Of a DNA stretch of 64,000 nt, positions 12,681 through 23,931 are shown one piece after another. The translations under genes were made by a program, and so were the position numbers. Where the stretch lies: assembly GCA_048013815.1 (NCBI GenBank), contig CM106585.1:19220001-19284000 (forward strand), in the 5' to 3' direction. Below the pieces are notes generated by a model. That model was not told the DNA's origin and searched no databases. It saw only the letters and a list, made by a program, of their open reading frames with translations. This DNA comes from Setoptus koraiensis. Taxonomy: Eukaryota > Arthropoda. Positions within the stretch are counted from its first letter, which is position 1; each line of letters opens with the position of its first letter.

Positions 12681-13180
12681 NNNNNNNNNNNNNNNNNNNN
12701 NNNNNNNNNNNNNNNNNNNNNNNNNNNNNNNNNNNNNNNNNNNNNNNNNNNNNNNNNNNNNNNNNNNNNNNNNNNNNNNNNNNNNNNNNNNNNNNNNNNN
12801 NNNNNNNNNNNNNNNNNNNNNNNNNNNNNNNNNNNNNNNNNNNNNNNNNNNNNNNNNNNNNNNNNNNNNNNNNNNNNNNNNNNNNNNNNNNNNNNNNNNN
12901 NNNNNNNNNNNNNNNNNNNNNNNNNNNNNNNNNNNNNNNNNNNNNNNNNNNNNNNNNNNNNNNNNNNNNNNNNNNNNNNNNNNNNNNNNNNNNNNNNNNN
13001 NNNNNNNNNNNNNNNNNNNNNNNNNNNNNNNNNNNNNNNNNNNNNNNNNNNNNNNNNNNNNNNNNNNNNNNNNNNNNNNNNNNNNNNNNNNNNNNNNNNN
13101 NNNNNNNNNNNNNNNNNNNNNNNNNNNNNNNNNNNNNNNNNNNNNNNNNNNNNNNNNNNNNNNNNNNNNNNNNNNNNNNN
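12681..13180. other. Assembly gap, 500 Ns
   Basis: Exactly 500 undetermined bases, a conventional scaffold gap of unknown true size. It removes the 3' exons of the CUB gene on its left and starts right at the boundary of the TPR-like tandem unit on its right, so further repeat units may be hidden or collapsed here. Confidence 0.98.
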
Positions 13181-13258
13181 TATAGCATCAGCATCTCTCT
13201 TTACCAAAAAAAAAAAACTTCAAATATTATTCACAGATAACCATTCATTTATGAAAAT

Positions 13259-16200
13259 ATGGACGATCGAGACGACCACGAGGAGGACGTAGAAGAAATC
13301 GACGAAGATGACGACGACGAAGACGACGACGAGGTAAACGAGGTGGATGAGGTTGATGAAGTCGATGAGGTTGACGAAGAGTACGAAGAGGAAGAAATGG
13401 AGGAGGAGGTTAATCGGAACGACGAAATCGCCGAAGAGGACATTTATAAGATCAAAAGAGAAAGAGACCTCTACCTCAAACAGAGAAATTCTTACAGTGA
13501 TGAACTAGAGCAGAAATGCAACGATTTAATAAATCTTCGAACTCAGATGCGCCGATTAGAGGTAGATCTGAAATCCGAAAATCAATGTACCAAACTAGAG
13601 CTGGACAGATGTCGTGAGGAAATTGTTCAGTTGAAAGATCAGATTGAAAAGAAGAATGAACGAGTTATGAATTTATGCCAAGAGCTAAACACAACAAGAG
13701 ACAATCTATCCAGGGTTGAAAATCTTTACAACGACGAGATTAGATCCTTACAGAGGCAGAACGACGAAACAAATCGATGTCTCGAAGCATCTGAAGCCAG
13801 AAGAGAAGAATTGGCTGGCAATATTAATAAGTTACAAGACTTGCTACAGTTGGCCAAACAAGCAAATCAGGAATTACAGCAGGCTTTCTCAGACAAATGT
13901 TCAGAATACGACGAAATGGTCGAGCAACATGCTCGATACGCTCGTGTTCAAGCTCCAGCTAGACCTCAGAGTCAACCAGATTCATGGTTGGAACGGTACA
14001 ATGGGCAAAACACCAGTTTATCAATGGCTCAATTACTAGAGTTGAAATCTAAATACATGCAAGACATGGATGATCTCAGGTTTGAAAACGAGAGACTGCA
14101 CCAACAAGTGCGAGACATGAGAGAAAATTTCGAACAAAACGTGCCTTATTTGCATCAGAAATCTCTGGAACAAGAAAAATCAATTGAGACAATCGATGCC
14201 TTGGAAAAACAAGTATTTGAATTGATCAGTGATAGAGATAAATGGTCAGCAGAAAAGGAGGCTCACACTCAACGAGTGAAATTTCTCGAAAGGGAATGCG
14301 CACGTTTCGCTAACGAAAACAGAGACCTTTCTAGGCAGGTTAGGACTCTTCTCAGGGCAGTCGAAGAGGAAAGAGGTATGATTATTGGAGACGATCGTAT
14401 CCCGGAGAATCAAGGTTTCACTGCTAACGCGATCATAGACACTCATCTCGTTACTTTCAAGTCTATAGAAGAGCTACAACTCAAAAAACCAACAAATCCT
14501 TTCCGCCTTGAGGGAGTTGAGTGCAAGGAATGAAGAGTTGGAATGTCAGCAACCAGCGGACTTAACCAAACTCACGAAAGAATTGAATGATGCAATTGCT
14601 GAAGTGGAAGTTCTCAAAAACGAAAGGAAAGAACAATCTGCTGCCCTCAAAAACATAATTCAGCAAAGAGATCTATTTAAAATCATGCTAAGTAGAACAA
14701 AGAGACTGACTCCTGACGTTTTCCAACAGATGGTATCAGTAGCCCTCTCGGGTAATGTAAATGAATCTTTCAGCTTGTCTACAACTAGCTCGTTTCTACC
14801 TGATCAAGATAGACTCGAAGATTTAAATAGAACACTGCAAAGTACAGAAATCGACAAATCTAAACTCAAAGAAGAACTCCGAGAAGTTCAACAGGCTAAC
14901 AAAGCATACTCTGAAGAAGTCAAAAAGTTGACAGCTGAATTAACCCAAGCCAGAGTTGAATCAGCTAAACATTTATCAGAATTAGAACTTCTCAAGGAGA
15001 GGTTACAGGTAGTTCAAAGTAATGCGGAAATCCATAGGCGGGAGTGTGATACCTTGCGAGCTCGAACACAGAAATTCACCGAGAATATTTCCATATTAGA
15101 AAAAAATGCGGCACTCATGTCAGATCAATATAACTCTCTGCAGGAGAAGGTAAATTTGTTGGAGATACAAAATGGAAAATTGAAATCAGAGATCGAACTG
15201 TCTGAGGCTAATTACCACCAAATCCTGCAACAAAATAAAAATCTGCGCCGCAACCAGGAGTCGTTGCAGAGTTCACTAGAGGCTACAAATCAAGCTTTCG
15301 TGCAACAACTATCTCAAAAAGATCAAGATTGTAATTACTACAAGAATAAATTGAATGAATTGGAACAAATCCACCACAAAAAGGTTGATGAGCTCATGAT
15401 GAGACTAAAAGTGATTGCTAACGCTACCTCTAAAAGAGACCAGGAGACAGCCGAGATGACAAAAGCTTTAATGATCTCTCTCAGCAAAGATTTACTTAAA
15501 GAAGTTGGAGGCCTATTAGAATCAAAGCAAATTCAATGCCGACCTCCTCATCCTGCCATCAGGCCATTGAGCAAACCGTCGTCAACCGTGACACCGCAAA
15601 TCCGAAGTATAGAAGAAGGTCCCCCTACTACGCCTATTGTTCAGCCCAGTACGTCTGTAGCAACTGTAGCCCCAACACAGACTATTCAGCCTAGTGTTCA
15701 GTCGGGTGTTCAGTCGGGTGTTCAGTCGGGTGTTCAGTCGGGTGTTCAATCGAGACTTCTATCAGGACTTCAATCAGGAATTCAGTCTGGAATTCAGTCT
15801 AGTGTTCAATCTGGTGTTCAATCTGGTGTTCAACCTGGTGTCCAAACTGGTATTCAACCTGGTGTTCAAACTGGTATTCAATCCAGCACTCAGTCTGCCG
15901 TTCAGTCTAACATCCAGCCCGGTCCATTCAGACAGTCTGGCAAAATTATAATAAGAAAGCGAGCAAGACCTGAAACAAATCTTTTGGGTAGGAAGCGACC
16001 GAAGTCTGATTCGCCAGCGACTAACGAACAGCAACCGGCTTCCGGTGACCAATCTTTAACTAATGAGAAGCGCGTCGAGGAAGATGCTGACGTTGAAACC
16101 ACTCCCAAGATAGAAACGAAGCCAGAAACGAAGCCTGATATTAAGCCTGATACTAAGCCTGATACTAAGCCAGAAACGATGCCAGAAACGATGCCAGAAC

Positions 16201-16934
16201 CCAGGCCAGAACCCAGGCCAGAACCCAAGACAGCTACTAGTGAAATGGATCCTCCGCGACAACAACCAATTGACAAGGAGCCCACAGAAAAGCTTAGTAC
16301 ATTACCAGAACAATCGATTGAAACTAATGTGGAGACAACTGAGGCACCAACATTCGTTGATGCTTCAGAGGTTCAGCCAGAGATTTCGGAAACCCCTAAA
16401 ATGACAGAGAATCCTACCCCCGCGCCCGAACTCGAGCCTCAGTCTGTCCTAGAAAGTGTCGAACCTTTGGTCGAGTCTGTAGCAGTTGATTCGGAGCCAC
16501 AACAAGAGGTTTGTAACGAACCGGAAGTCGATGCAGCAGCCTGTCTAAAGGACAAACTAAATCCGGACCCCGCAGATAAGCTCGAAACACCACCAGAACA
16601 ATCGATTGATGCCATTGTAGAGACAGTAGTAGAGCCACCAGTATTCGTTGATGAAACAGAAGTTCAATCAGAACTCGTCGAAATTTTAGAAAAGGCGGAG
16701 AAATCTGCCAGTGAATCCGAAGTCGAGCTGCAGCCTGTCGTGGAACTTGTGGAACCTCCATTCGAGTCTATCGCAATAGACATGGAGCCTCAGATCGTCA
16801 AGGATGGTGTCGATCAACCGCTTGAATCATTCGAGGTGGATGTTGAGCCACATCAAGTTACTTTCGATGACCAACAGGAACAAGTTATCATCGTCGAACC
16901 AACTCAAGAACAACCCGACGAGCCAATGGAGTGA
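13259..16934 (+). pseudogene. TPR/Megator-derived coiled-coil gene, copy 1 (frameshifted)
   Basis: The frame opens at 13259 and is interrupted near 14483-14488. A run of six A's stands where the other two copies have five; the +1 frame resumes at 14508 and runs to TGA at 16934. Apart from that base, the protein would match copy 2 (1216 aa). Either this copy is a young pseudogene or the extra A is a homopolymer sequencing error. The acidic N-terminus is longer here (extra D/E codons). The coiled coil contains TPR hallmarks such as IIDTHLVTFKSIEELQLK and QQRDLFKIMLSRT. The tail has PEPRPEPRPEPK with one repeat more than copy 2. Confidence 0.8.
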
Positions 16935-17035
16935 TATCCAAGCGCGCTCAAATGTTGAGCTCAAGCGCAGAAACTTTCTCATTGTAAACGCAGTCTATCT
17001 GTGGAGCAACCATTTTCAACTCAACCAACCAATTC

Positions 17036-17041
17036 AATAAA
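17036..17041 (+). terminator. Poly(A) signal AATAAA of TPR-like copy 1
   Basis: AATAAA about 100 bp after the stop codon, and only 108 bp before the start codon of the next copy. The same signal sits at 20902-20907 after copy 2. Transcription units are therefore packed with roughly 215 bp between stop and next start. Confidence 0.6.
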
Positions 17042-17149
17042 AAGCACGCTCACACCAGATTTTACATTTTACTATAGCATCAGCATCTCTCTTTACCAAA
17101 AAATAAAACTTCAAATATTATTCACAGATAACCATTCATTTATGAAAAT

Positions 17150-20100
17150 ATGGACGGTCGTGACGACCACGAGGAGGACGTCGAAGAAATCGGCGAAGAT
17201 GGCGACGACGAGGTAAACGAGGCGGATGAGGTTGGTGAAGTCGATGAGGTTGACGAAGAGTACGAAGAGGAAGAAATGGAGGAGGAGGTTAATCGGAACG
17301 ACGAAATCGCCGAAGAGGACATTTATAAGATCAAAAGAGAAAGAGACCTCTACCTCAAACAGAGAAATTCTTACAGTGATGAACTAGAGCAGAAATGCAA
17401 CGATTTAATAAATCTTCGAACTCAGATGCGCCGATTAGAGGTAGATCTGAAATCCGAAAATCAATGTACCAAACTAGAGCTGGACAGATGTCGTGAGGAA
17501 ATTGTTCAGTTGAAAGATCAGATTGAAAAGAAGAATGAACGAGTTATGAATTTATGCCAAGAGCTAAACACAACAAGAGACAATCTATCCAGGGTTGAAA
17601 ATCTTTACAACGACGAGATTAGATCCTTACAGAGGCAGAACGACGAAACAAATCGATGTCTCGAAGCATCTGAAGCCAGAAGAGAAGAATTGGCTGGCAA
17701 TATTAATAAGTTACAAGACTTGCTACAGTTGGCCAAACAAGCAAATCAGGAATTACAGCAGGCTTTCTCAGACAAATGTTCAGAATACGACGAAATGGTC
17801 GAGCAACATGCTCGATACGCTCGTGTTCAAGCTCCAGCTAGACCTCAGAGTCAACCAGATTCATGGTTGGAACGGTACAATGGGCAAAACACCAGTTTAT
17901 CAATGGCTCAATTACTAGAGTTGAAATCTAAATACATGCAAGACATGGATGATCTCAGGTTTGAAAACGAGAGACTGCACCAACAAGTGCGAGACATGAG
18001 AGAAAATTTCGAACAAAACGTGCCTTATTTGCATCAGAAATCTCTGGAACAAGAAAAATCAATTGAGACAATCGATGCCTTGGAAAAACAAGTATTTGAA
18101 TTGATCAGTGATAGAGATAAATGGTCAGCAGAAAAGGAGGCTCACACTCAACGAGTGAAATTTCTCGAAAGGGAATGCGCACGTTTCGCTAACGAAAACA
18201 GAGACCTTTCTAGGCAGGTTAGGACTCTTCTCAGGGCAGTCGAAGAGGAAAGAGGTATGATTATTGGAGACGATCGTATCCCGGAGAATCAAGGTTTCAC
18301 TGCTAACGCGATCATAGACACTCATCTCGTTACTTTCAAGTCTATAGAAGAGCTACAACTCAAAAACCAACAAATCCTTTCCGCCTTGAGGGAGTTGAGT
18401 GCAAGGAATGAAGAGTTGGAATGTCAGCAACCAGCGGACTTAACCAAACTCACGAAAGAATTGAATGATGCAATTGCTGAAGTGGAAGTTCTCAAAAACG
18501 AAAGGAAAGAACAATCTGCTGCCCTCAAAAACATAATTCAGCAAAGAGATCTATTTAAAATCATGCTAAGTAGAACAAAGAGACTGACTCCTGACGTTTT
18601 CCAACAGATGGTATCAGTAGCCCTCTCGGGTAATGTAAATGAATCTTTCAGCTTGTCTACAACTAGCTCGTTTCTACCTGATCAAGATAGACTCGAAGAT
18701 TTAAATAGAACACTGCAAAGTACAGAAATCGACAAATCTAAACTCAAAGAAGAACTCCGAGAAGTTCAACAGGCTAACAAAGCATACTCTGAAGAAGTCA
18801 AAAAGTTGACAGCTGAATTAACCCAAGCCAGAGTTGAATCAGCTAAACATTTATCAGAATTAGAACTTCTCAAGGAGAGGTTACAGGTAGTTCAAAGTAA
18901 TGCGGAAATCCATAGGCGGGAGTGTGATACCTTGCGAGCTCGAACACAGAAATTCACCGAGAATATTTCCATATTAGAAAAAAATGCGGCACTCATGTCA
19001 GATCAATATAACTCTCTGCAGGAGAAGGTAAATTTGTTGGAGATACAAAATGGAAAATTGAAATCAGAGATCGAACTGTCTGAGGCTAATTACCACCAAA
19101 TCCTGCAACAAAATAAAAATCTGCGCCGCAACCAGGAGTCGTTGCAGAGTTCACTAGAGGCTACAAATCAAGCTTTCGTGCAACAACTATCTCAAAAAGA
19201 TCAAGATTGTAATTACTACAAGAATAAATTGAATGAATTGGAACAAATCCACCACAAAAAGGTTGATGAGCTCATGATGAGACTAAAAGTGATTGCTAAC
19301 GCTACCTCTAAAAGAGACCAGGAGACAGCCGAGATGACAAAAGCTTTAATGATCTCTCTCAGCAAAGATTTACTTAAAGAAGTTGGAGGCCTATTAGAAT
19401 CAAAGCAAATTCAATGCCGACCTCCTCATCCTGCCATCAGGCCATTGAGCAAACCGTCGTCAACCGTGACACCGCAAATCCGAAGTATAGAAGAAGGTCC
19501 CCCTACTACGCCTATTGTTCAGCCCAGTACGTCTGTAGCAACTGTAGCCCCAACACAGACTATTCAGCCTAGTGTTCAGTCGGGTGTTCAGTCGGGTGTT
19601 CAGTCGGGTGTTCAGTCGGGTGTTCAATCGAGACTTCTATCAGGACTTCAATCAGGAATTCAGTCTGGAATTCAGTCTAGTGTTCAATCTGGTGTTCAAT
19701 CTGGTGCTCAACCTGGTGTCCAAACTGGTATTCAACCTGGTGTTCAAACTGGTATTCAATCCAGCACTCAGTCTGCCGTTCAGTCTAACATCCAGCCCGG
19801 TCCATTCAGACAGTCTGGCAAAATTATAATAAGAAAGCGAGCAAGACCTGAAACAAATCTTTTGGGTAGGAAGCGACCGAAGTCTGATTCGCCAGCGACT
19901 AACGAACAGCAACCGGCTTCCGGTGACCAATCTTTAACTAATGAGAAGCGCGTCGAGGAAGATGCTGACGTTGAAACCACTCCCAAGATAGAAACGAAGC
20001 CAGAAACGAAGCCTGATATTAAGCCTGATACTAAGCCTGATACTAAGCCAGAAACGATGCCAGAAACGATGCCAGAACCCAGGCCAGAACCCAAGACAGC

Positions 20101-20800
20101 TACTAGTGAAATGGATCCTCCGCGACAACAACCAATTGACAAGGAGCCCACAGAAAAGCTTAGTACATTACCAGAACAATCGATTGAAACTAATGTGGAG
20201 ACAACTGAGGCACCAACATTCGTTGATGCTTCAGAGGTTCAGCCAGAGATTTCGGAAACCCCTAAAATGACAGAGAATCCTACCCCCGCGCCCGAACTCG
20301 AGCCTCAGTCTGTCCTAGAAAGTGTCGAACCTTTGGTCGAGTCTGTAGCAGTTGATTCGGAGCCACAACAAGAGGTTTGTAACGAACCGGAAGTCGATGC
20401 AGCAGCCTGTCTAAAGGACAAACTAAATCCGGACCCCGCAGATAAGCTCGAAACACCACCAGAACAATCGATTGATGCCATTGTAGAGACAGTAGTAGAG
20501 CCACCAGTATTCGTTGATGAAACAGAAGTTCAATCAGAACTCGTCGAAATTTTAGAAAAAGCGGAGAAATCTGCCAGTGAATCCGAAGTCGAGCTGCAGC
20601 CTGTCGTGGAACTTGTGGAACCTCCATTCGAGTCTATCGCAATAGACATGGAGCCTCAGATCGTCAAGGATGGTGTCGATCAACCGCTTGAATCATTCGA
20701 GGTGGATGTTGAGCCACATCAAGTTACTTTCGATGACCAACAGGAACAAGTTATCATCGTCGAACCAACTCAAGAACAACCCGACGAGCCAATGGAGTGA
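17150..20800 (+). CDS. TPR/Megator-derived coiled-coil protein, copy 2 (intact, intronless)
   Basis: One frame of 1216 codons. Residues 1-45 are highly acidic (D/E runs). Residues about 46-760 are heptad-rich coiled coil that matches a central stretch of nucleoporin TPR: a VPYLHQKSLEQ-type block, IIDTHLVTFKSIEELQLKNQQ followed by LREL (human TPR has the equivalent ISQHLVSYRNIEELQQQNQ), and QQRDLFKIMLSRT (human RQRDMYRILLSQT). TPR forms the nuclear-pore basket. The window protein lacks the first part and the long rest of TPR. In their place is a tail: about 17 tandem 4-residue units of the GVQS/GIQS kind (residues ~808-877), a basic segment with RKRARPE and GRKRPK (probable nuclear import signal, ~890-910), KPDTKPET-type repeats, then a Pro/Glu/Val-rich disordered end. 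It has no introns, which suggests a retrocopy origin. The start was chosen as the ATG opening the long frame; the out-of-frame ATG at 17142 gives only 25 codons. Confidence 0.8.
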   Translation: MDGRDDHEEDVEEIGEDGDDEVNEADEVGEVDEVDEEYEEEEMEEEVNRNDEIAEEDIYKIKRERDLYLKQRNSYSDELEQKCNDLINLRTQMRRLEVDLKSENQCTKLELDRCREEIVQLKDQIEKKNERVMNLCQELNTTRDNLSRVENLYNDEIRSLQRQNDETNRCLEASEARREELAGNINKLQDLLQLAKQANQELQQAFSDKCSEYDEMVEQHARYARVQAPARPQSQPDSWLERYNGQNTSLSMAQLLELKSKYMQDMDDLRFENERLHQQVRDMRENFEQNVPYLHQKSLEQEKSIETIDALEKQVFELISDRDKWSAEKEAHTQRVKFLERECARFANENRDLSRQVRTLLRAVEEERGMIIGDDRIPENQGFTANAIIDTHLVTFKSIEELQLKNQQILSALRELSARNEELECQQPADLTKLTKELNDAIAEVEVLKNERKEQSAALKNIIQQRDLFKIMLSRTKRLTPDVFQQMVSVALSGNVNESFSLSTTSSFLPDQDRLEDLNRTLQSTEIDKSKLKEELREVQQANKAYSEEVKKLTAELTQARVESAKHLSELELLKERLQVVQSNAEIHRRECDTLRARTQKFTENISILEKNAALMSDQYNSLQEKVNLLEIQNGKLKSEIELSEANYHQILQQNKNLRRNQESLQSSLEATNQAFVQQLSQKDQDCNYYKNKLNELEQIHHKKVDELMMRLKVIANATSKRDQETAEMTKALMISLSKDLLKEVGGLLESKQIQCRPPHPAIRPLSKPSSTVTPQIRSIEEGPPTTPIVQPSTSVATVAPTQTIQPSVQSGVQSGVQSGVQSGVQSRLLSGLQSGIQSGIQSSVQSGVQSGAQPGVQTGIQPGVQTGIQSSTQSAVQSNIQPGPFRQSGKIIIRKRARPETNLLGRKRPKSDSPATNEQQPASGDQSLTNEKRVEEDADVETTPKIETKPETKPDIKPDTKPDTKPETMPETMPEPRPEPKTATSEMDPPRQQPIDKEPTEKLSTLPEQSIETNVETTEAPTFVDASEVQPEISETPKMTENPTPAPELEPQSVLESVEPLVESVAVDSEPQQEVCNEPEVDAAACLKDKLNPDPADKLETPPEQSIDAIVETVVEPPVFVDETEVQSELVEILEKAEKSASESEVELQPVVELVEPPFESIAIDMEPQIVKDGVDQPLESFEVDVEPHQVTFDDQQEQVIIVEPTQEQPDEPME

Positions 20801-20901
20801 TATCCAAGCGCGCTCAAATGTTGAGCTCAAGCGCAGAAACTTTCTCATTGTAAACGCAGTCTATCTGTGGAGCAACCATTTTCAACTCAACCAACCAATT
20901 C

Positions 20902-20907
20902 AATAAA
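20902..20907 (+). terminator. Poly(A) signal AATAAA of TPR-like copy 2
   Basis: AATAAA 102 bp after the stop of copy 2, in the same sequence context as the signal after copy 1. Confidence 0.6.
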
Positions 20908-21015
20908 AAGCACGCTCACACCAGATTTTACATTTTACTATAGCATCAGCATCTCTCTTTACCAAAAAATAAAACTTCAAATATTATTCACAGATAACCA
21001 TTCATTTATGAAAAT

Positions 21016-23931
21016 ATGGACGGTCGTGACGACCACGAGGAGGACGTCGAAGAAATCGGCGAAGATGGCGACGACGAGGTAAACGAGGTGGATGAGGTTG
21101 ATGAAGTCGATGAGGTTGACGAAGAGTACGAAGAGGAAGAAATGGAGGAGGAGGTTAATCGGAACGACGAAATCGCCGAAGAGGACATTTATAAGATCAA
21201 AAGAGAAAGAGACCTCTACCTCAAACAGAGAAATTCTTACAGTGATGAACTAGAGCAGAAATGCAACGATTTAATAAATCTTCGAACTCAGATGCGCCGA
21301 TTAGAGGTAGATCTGAAATCCGAAAATCAATGTACCAAACTAGAGCTGGACAGATGTCGTGAGGAAATTGTTCAGTTGAAAGATCAGATTGAAAAGAAGA
21401 ATGAACGAGTTATGAATTTATGCCAAGAGCTAAACACAACAAGAGACAATCTATCCAGGGTTGAAAATCTTTACAACGACGAGATTAGATCCTTACAGAG
21501 GCAGAACGACGAAACAAATCGATGTCTCGAAGCATCTGAAGCCAGAAGAGAAGAATTGGCTGGCAATATTAATAAGTTACAAGACTTGCTACAGTTGGCC
21601 AAACAAGCAAATCAGGAATTACAGCAGGCTTTCTCAGACAAATGTTCAGAATACGACGAAATGGTCGAGCAACATGCTCGATACGCTCGTGTTCAAGCTC
21701 CAGCTAGACCTCAGAGTCAACCAGATTCATGGTTGGAACGGTACAATGGGCAAAACACCAGTTTATCAATGGCTCAATTACTAGAGTTGAAATCTAAATA
21801 CATGCAAGACATGGATGATCTCAGGTTTGAAAACGAGAGACTGCACCAACAAGTGCGAGACATGAGAGAAAATTTCGAACAAAACGTGCCTTATTTGCAT
21901 CAGAAATCTCTGGAACAAGAAAAATCAATTGAGACAATCGATGCCTTGGAAAAACAAGTATTTGAATTGATCAGTGATAGAGATAAATGGTCAGCAGAAA
22001 AGGAGGCTCACACTCAACGAGTGAAATTTCTCGAAAGGGAATGCGCACGTTTCGCTAACGAAAACAGAGACCTTTCTAGGCAGGTTAGGACTCTTCTCAG
22101 GGCAGTCGAAGAGGAAAGAGGTATGATTATTGGAGACGATCGTATCCCGGAGAATCAAGGTTTCACTGCTAACGCGATCATAGACACTCATCTCGTTACT
22201 TTCAAGTCTATAGAAGAGCTACAACTCAAAAACCAACAAATCCTTTCCGCCTTGAGGGAGTTGAGTGCAAGGAATGAAGAGTTGGAATGTCAGCAACCAG
22301 CGGACTTAACCAAACTCACGAAAGAATTGAATGATGCAATTGCTGAAGTGGAAGTTCTCAAAAACGAAAGGAAAGAACAATCTGCTGCCCTCAAAAACAT
22401 AATTCAGCAAAGAGATCTATTTAAAATCATGCTAAGTAGAACAAAGAGACTGACTCCTGACGTTTTCCAACAGATGGTATCAGTAGCCCTCTCGGGTAAT
22501 GTAAATGAATCTTTCAGCTTGTCTACAACTAGCTCGTTTCTACCTGATCAAGATAGACTCGAAGATTTAAATAGAACACTGCAAAGTACAGAAATCGACA
22601 AATCTAAACTCAAAGAAGAACTCCGAGAAGTTCAACAGGCTAACAAAGCATACTCTGAAGAAGTCAAAAAGTTGACAGCTGAATTAACCCAAGCCAGAGT
22701 TGAATCAGCTAAACATTTATCAGAATTAGAACTTCTCAAGGAGAGGTTACAGGTAGTTCAAAGTAATGCGGAAATCCATAGGCGGGAGTGTGATACCTTG
22801 CGAGCTCGAACACAGAAATTCACCGAGAATATTTCCATATTAGAAAAAAATGCGGCACTCATGTCAGATCAATATAACTCTCTGCAGGAGAAGGTAAATT
22901 TGTTGGAGATACAAAATGGAAAATTGAAATCAGAGATCGAACTGTCTGAGGCTAATTACCACCAAATCCTGCAACAAAATAAAAATCTGCGCCGCAACCA
23001 GGAGTCGTTGCAGAGTTCACTAGAGGCTACAAATCAAGCTTTCGTGCAACAACTATCTCAAAAAGATCAAGATTGTAATTACTACAAGAATAAATTGAAT
23101 GAATTGGAACAAATCCACCACAAAAAGGTTGATGAGCTCATGATGAGACTAAAAGTGATTGCTAACGCTACCTCTAAAAGAGACCAGGAGACAGCCGAGA
23201 TGACAAAAGCTTTAATGATCTCTCTCAGCAAAGATTTACTTAAAGAAGTTGGAGGCCTATTAGAATCAAAGCAAATTCAATGCCGACCTCCTCATCCTGC
23301 CATCAGGCCATTGAGCAAACCGTCGTCAACCGTGACACCGCAAATCCGAAGTATAGAAGAAGGTCCCCCTACTACGCCTATTGTTCAGCCCAGTACGTCT
23401 GTAGCAACTGTAGCCCCAACACAGACTATTCAGCCTAGTGTTCAGTCTGCCGTTCAGTCTAACATCCAGCCCGGTCCATTCCGACAGTCTGGCAAAATTA
23501 AAATAAGAAAGCGAGCGAGACTTGAAACAAATCGAACCTGTCTAAAGGACAAACTAAATCCGGACCCCGCAGATAAGCTCGAAACACCACCAGAACAATC
23601 GATTGATGCCATTGTTGAGACAGTAGTAGAACCACCAGTATTCGTTGATGAAACAGAAGTTCAATCAGAACTCGTCGAGATTTTAGAAAAAGCGGAGAAA
23701 TCTGCCAGTGAATCCGAAGTCGAGCTGCAGCCTGTCGTGGAACTTGTGGAACCTCCATTCGAGTCTATCGCAATAGACATGGAGCCTCAGATCGTCAAGG
23801 ATGGTGTCGATCAACCGCTTGAATCATTCGAGGTGGATGTTGAGCCACATCAAGTTACTTTCGATGACCAACAGGAACAAGTTATCATCGTCGAACCAAC
23901 TCAAGAACAACCCGACGAGCCAATGGACTGA
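21016..23931 (+). CDS. TPR/Megator-derived coiled-coil protein, copy 3 (shorter tail)
   Basis: Open frame of 971 codons. The acidic start and the whole coiled coil are essentially the same as in copy 2. The tail is shorter: nearly all the GVQS-type repeats are gone (IQPSVQSAVQSNIQPG instead of about 17 units). A second loss removes the GRKRPK half of the basic segment and the KPDTKPET region, rejoining at CLKDKLNPDPADKLE. Both losses keep frame. The first has repeat ends and fits slippage or unequal exchange. A few substitutions (for example KIKIRKRARLETNR) mark it as the most diverged copy. AATAAA follows at 24019-24024 in a 3' flank that no longer matches the other units. With half of the basic segment missing, its localisation may differ. 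Confidence 0.8.
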   Translation: MDGRDDHEEDVEEIGEDGDDEVNEVDEVDEVDEVDEEYEEEEMEEEVNRNDEIAEEDIYKIKRERDLYLKQRNSYSDELEQKCNDLINLRTQMRRLEVDLKSENQCTKLELDRCREEIVQLKDQIEKKNERVMNLCQELNTTRDNLSRVENLYNDEIRSLQRQNDETNRCLEASEARREELAGNINKLQDLLQLAKQANQELQQAFSDKCSEYDEMVEQHARYARVQAPARPQSQPDSWLERYNGQNTSLSMAQLLELKSKYMQDMDDLRFENERLHQQVRDMRENFEQNVPYLHQKSLEQEKSIETIDALEKQVFELISDRDKWSAEKEAHTQRVKFLERECARFANENRDLSRQVRTLLRAVEEERGMIIGDDRIPENQGFTANAIIDTHLVTFKSIEELQLKNQQILSALRELSARNEELECQQPADLTKLTKELNDAIAEVEVLKNERKEQSAALKNIIQQRDLFKIMLSRTKRLTPDVFQQMVSVALSGNVNESFSLSTTSSFLPDQDRLEDLNRTLQSTEIDKSKLKEELREVQQANKAYSEEVKKLTAELTQARVESAKHLSELELLKERLQVVQSNAEIHRRECDTLRARTQKFTENISILEKNAALMSDQYNSLQEKVNLLEIQNGKLKSEIELSEANYHQILQQNKNLRRNQESLQSSLEATNQAFVQQLSQKDQDCNYYKNKLNELEQIHHKKVDELMMRLKVIANATSKRDQETAEMTKALMISLSKDLLKEVGGLLESKQIQCRPPHPAIRPLSKPSSTVTPQIRSIEEGPPTTPIVQPSTSVATVAPTQTIQPSVQSAVQSNIQPGPFRQSGKIKIRKRARLETNRTCLKDKLNPDPADKLETPPEQSIDAIVETVVEPPVFVDETEVQSELVEILEKAEKSASESEVELQPVVELVEPPFESIAIDMEPQIVKDGVDQPLESFEVDVEPHQVTFDDQQEQVIIVEPTQEQPDEPMD

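Noticed and set aside
12536-13292. Long frames made mostly of X
   Set aside because: They cross the 500-N gap and have no real content.
13716-14039. 107-codon frame repeated in all three TPR-like units
   Set aside because: A +1/+2 shadow of the coiled-coil gene; its identity across copies follows from the recent duplication, not from selection on that frame.
15694-15951. Phe/Val/Leu-rich repeat frame, and CRISPR-like regular repeats
   Set aside because: It is the 12-bp coding minisatellite for GVQS units in another frame; units are contiguous with no spacers, so not a CRISPR array.
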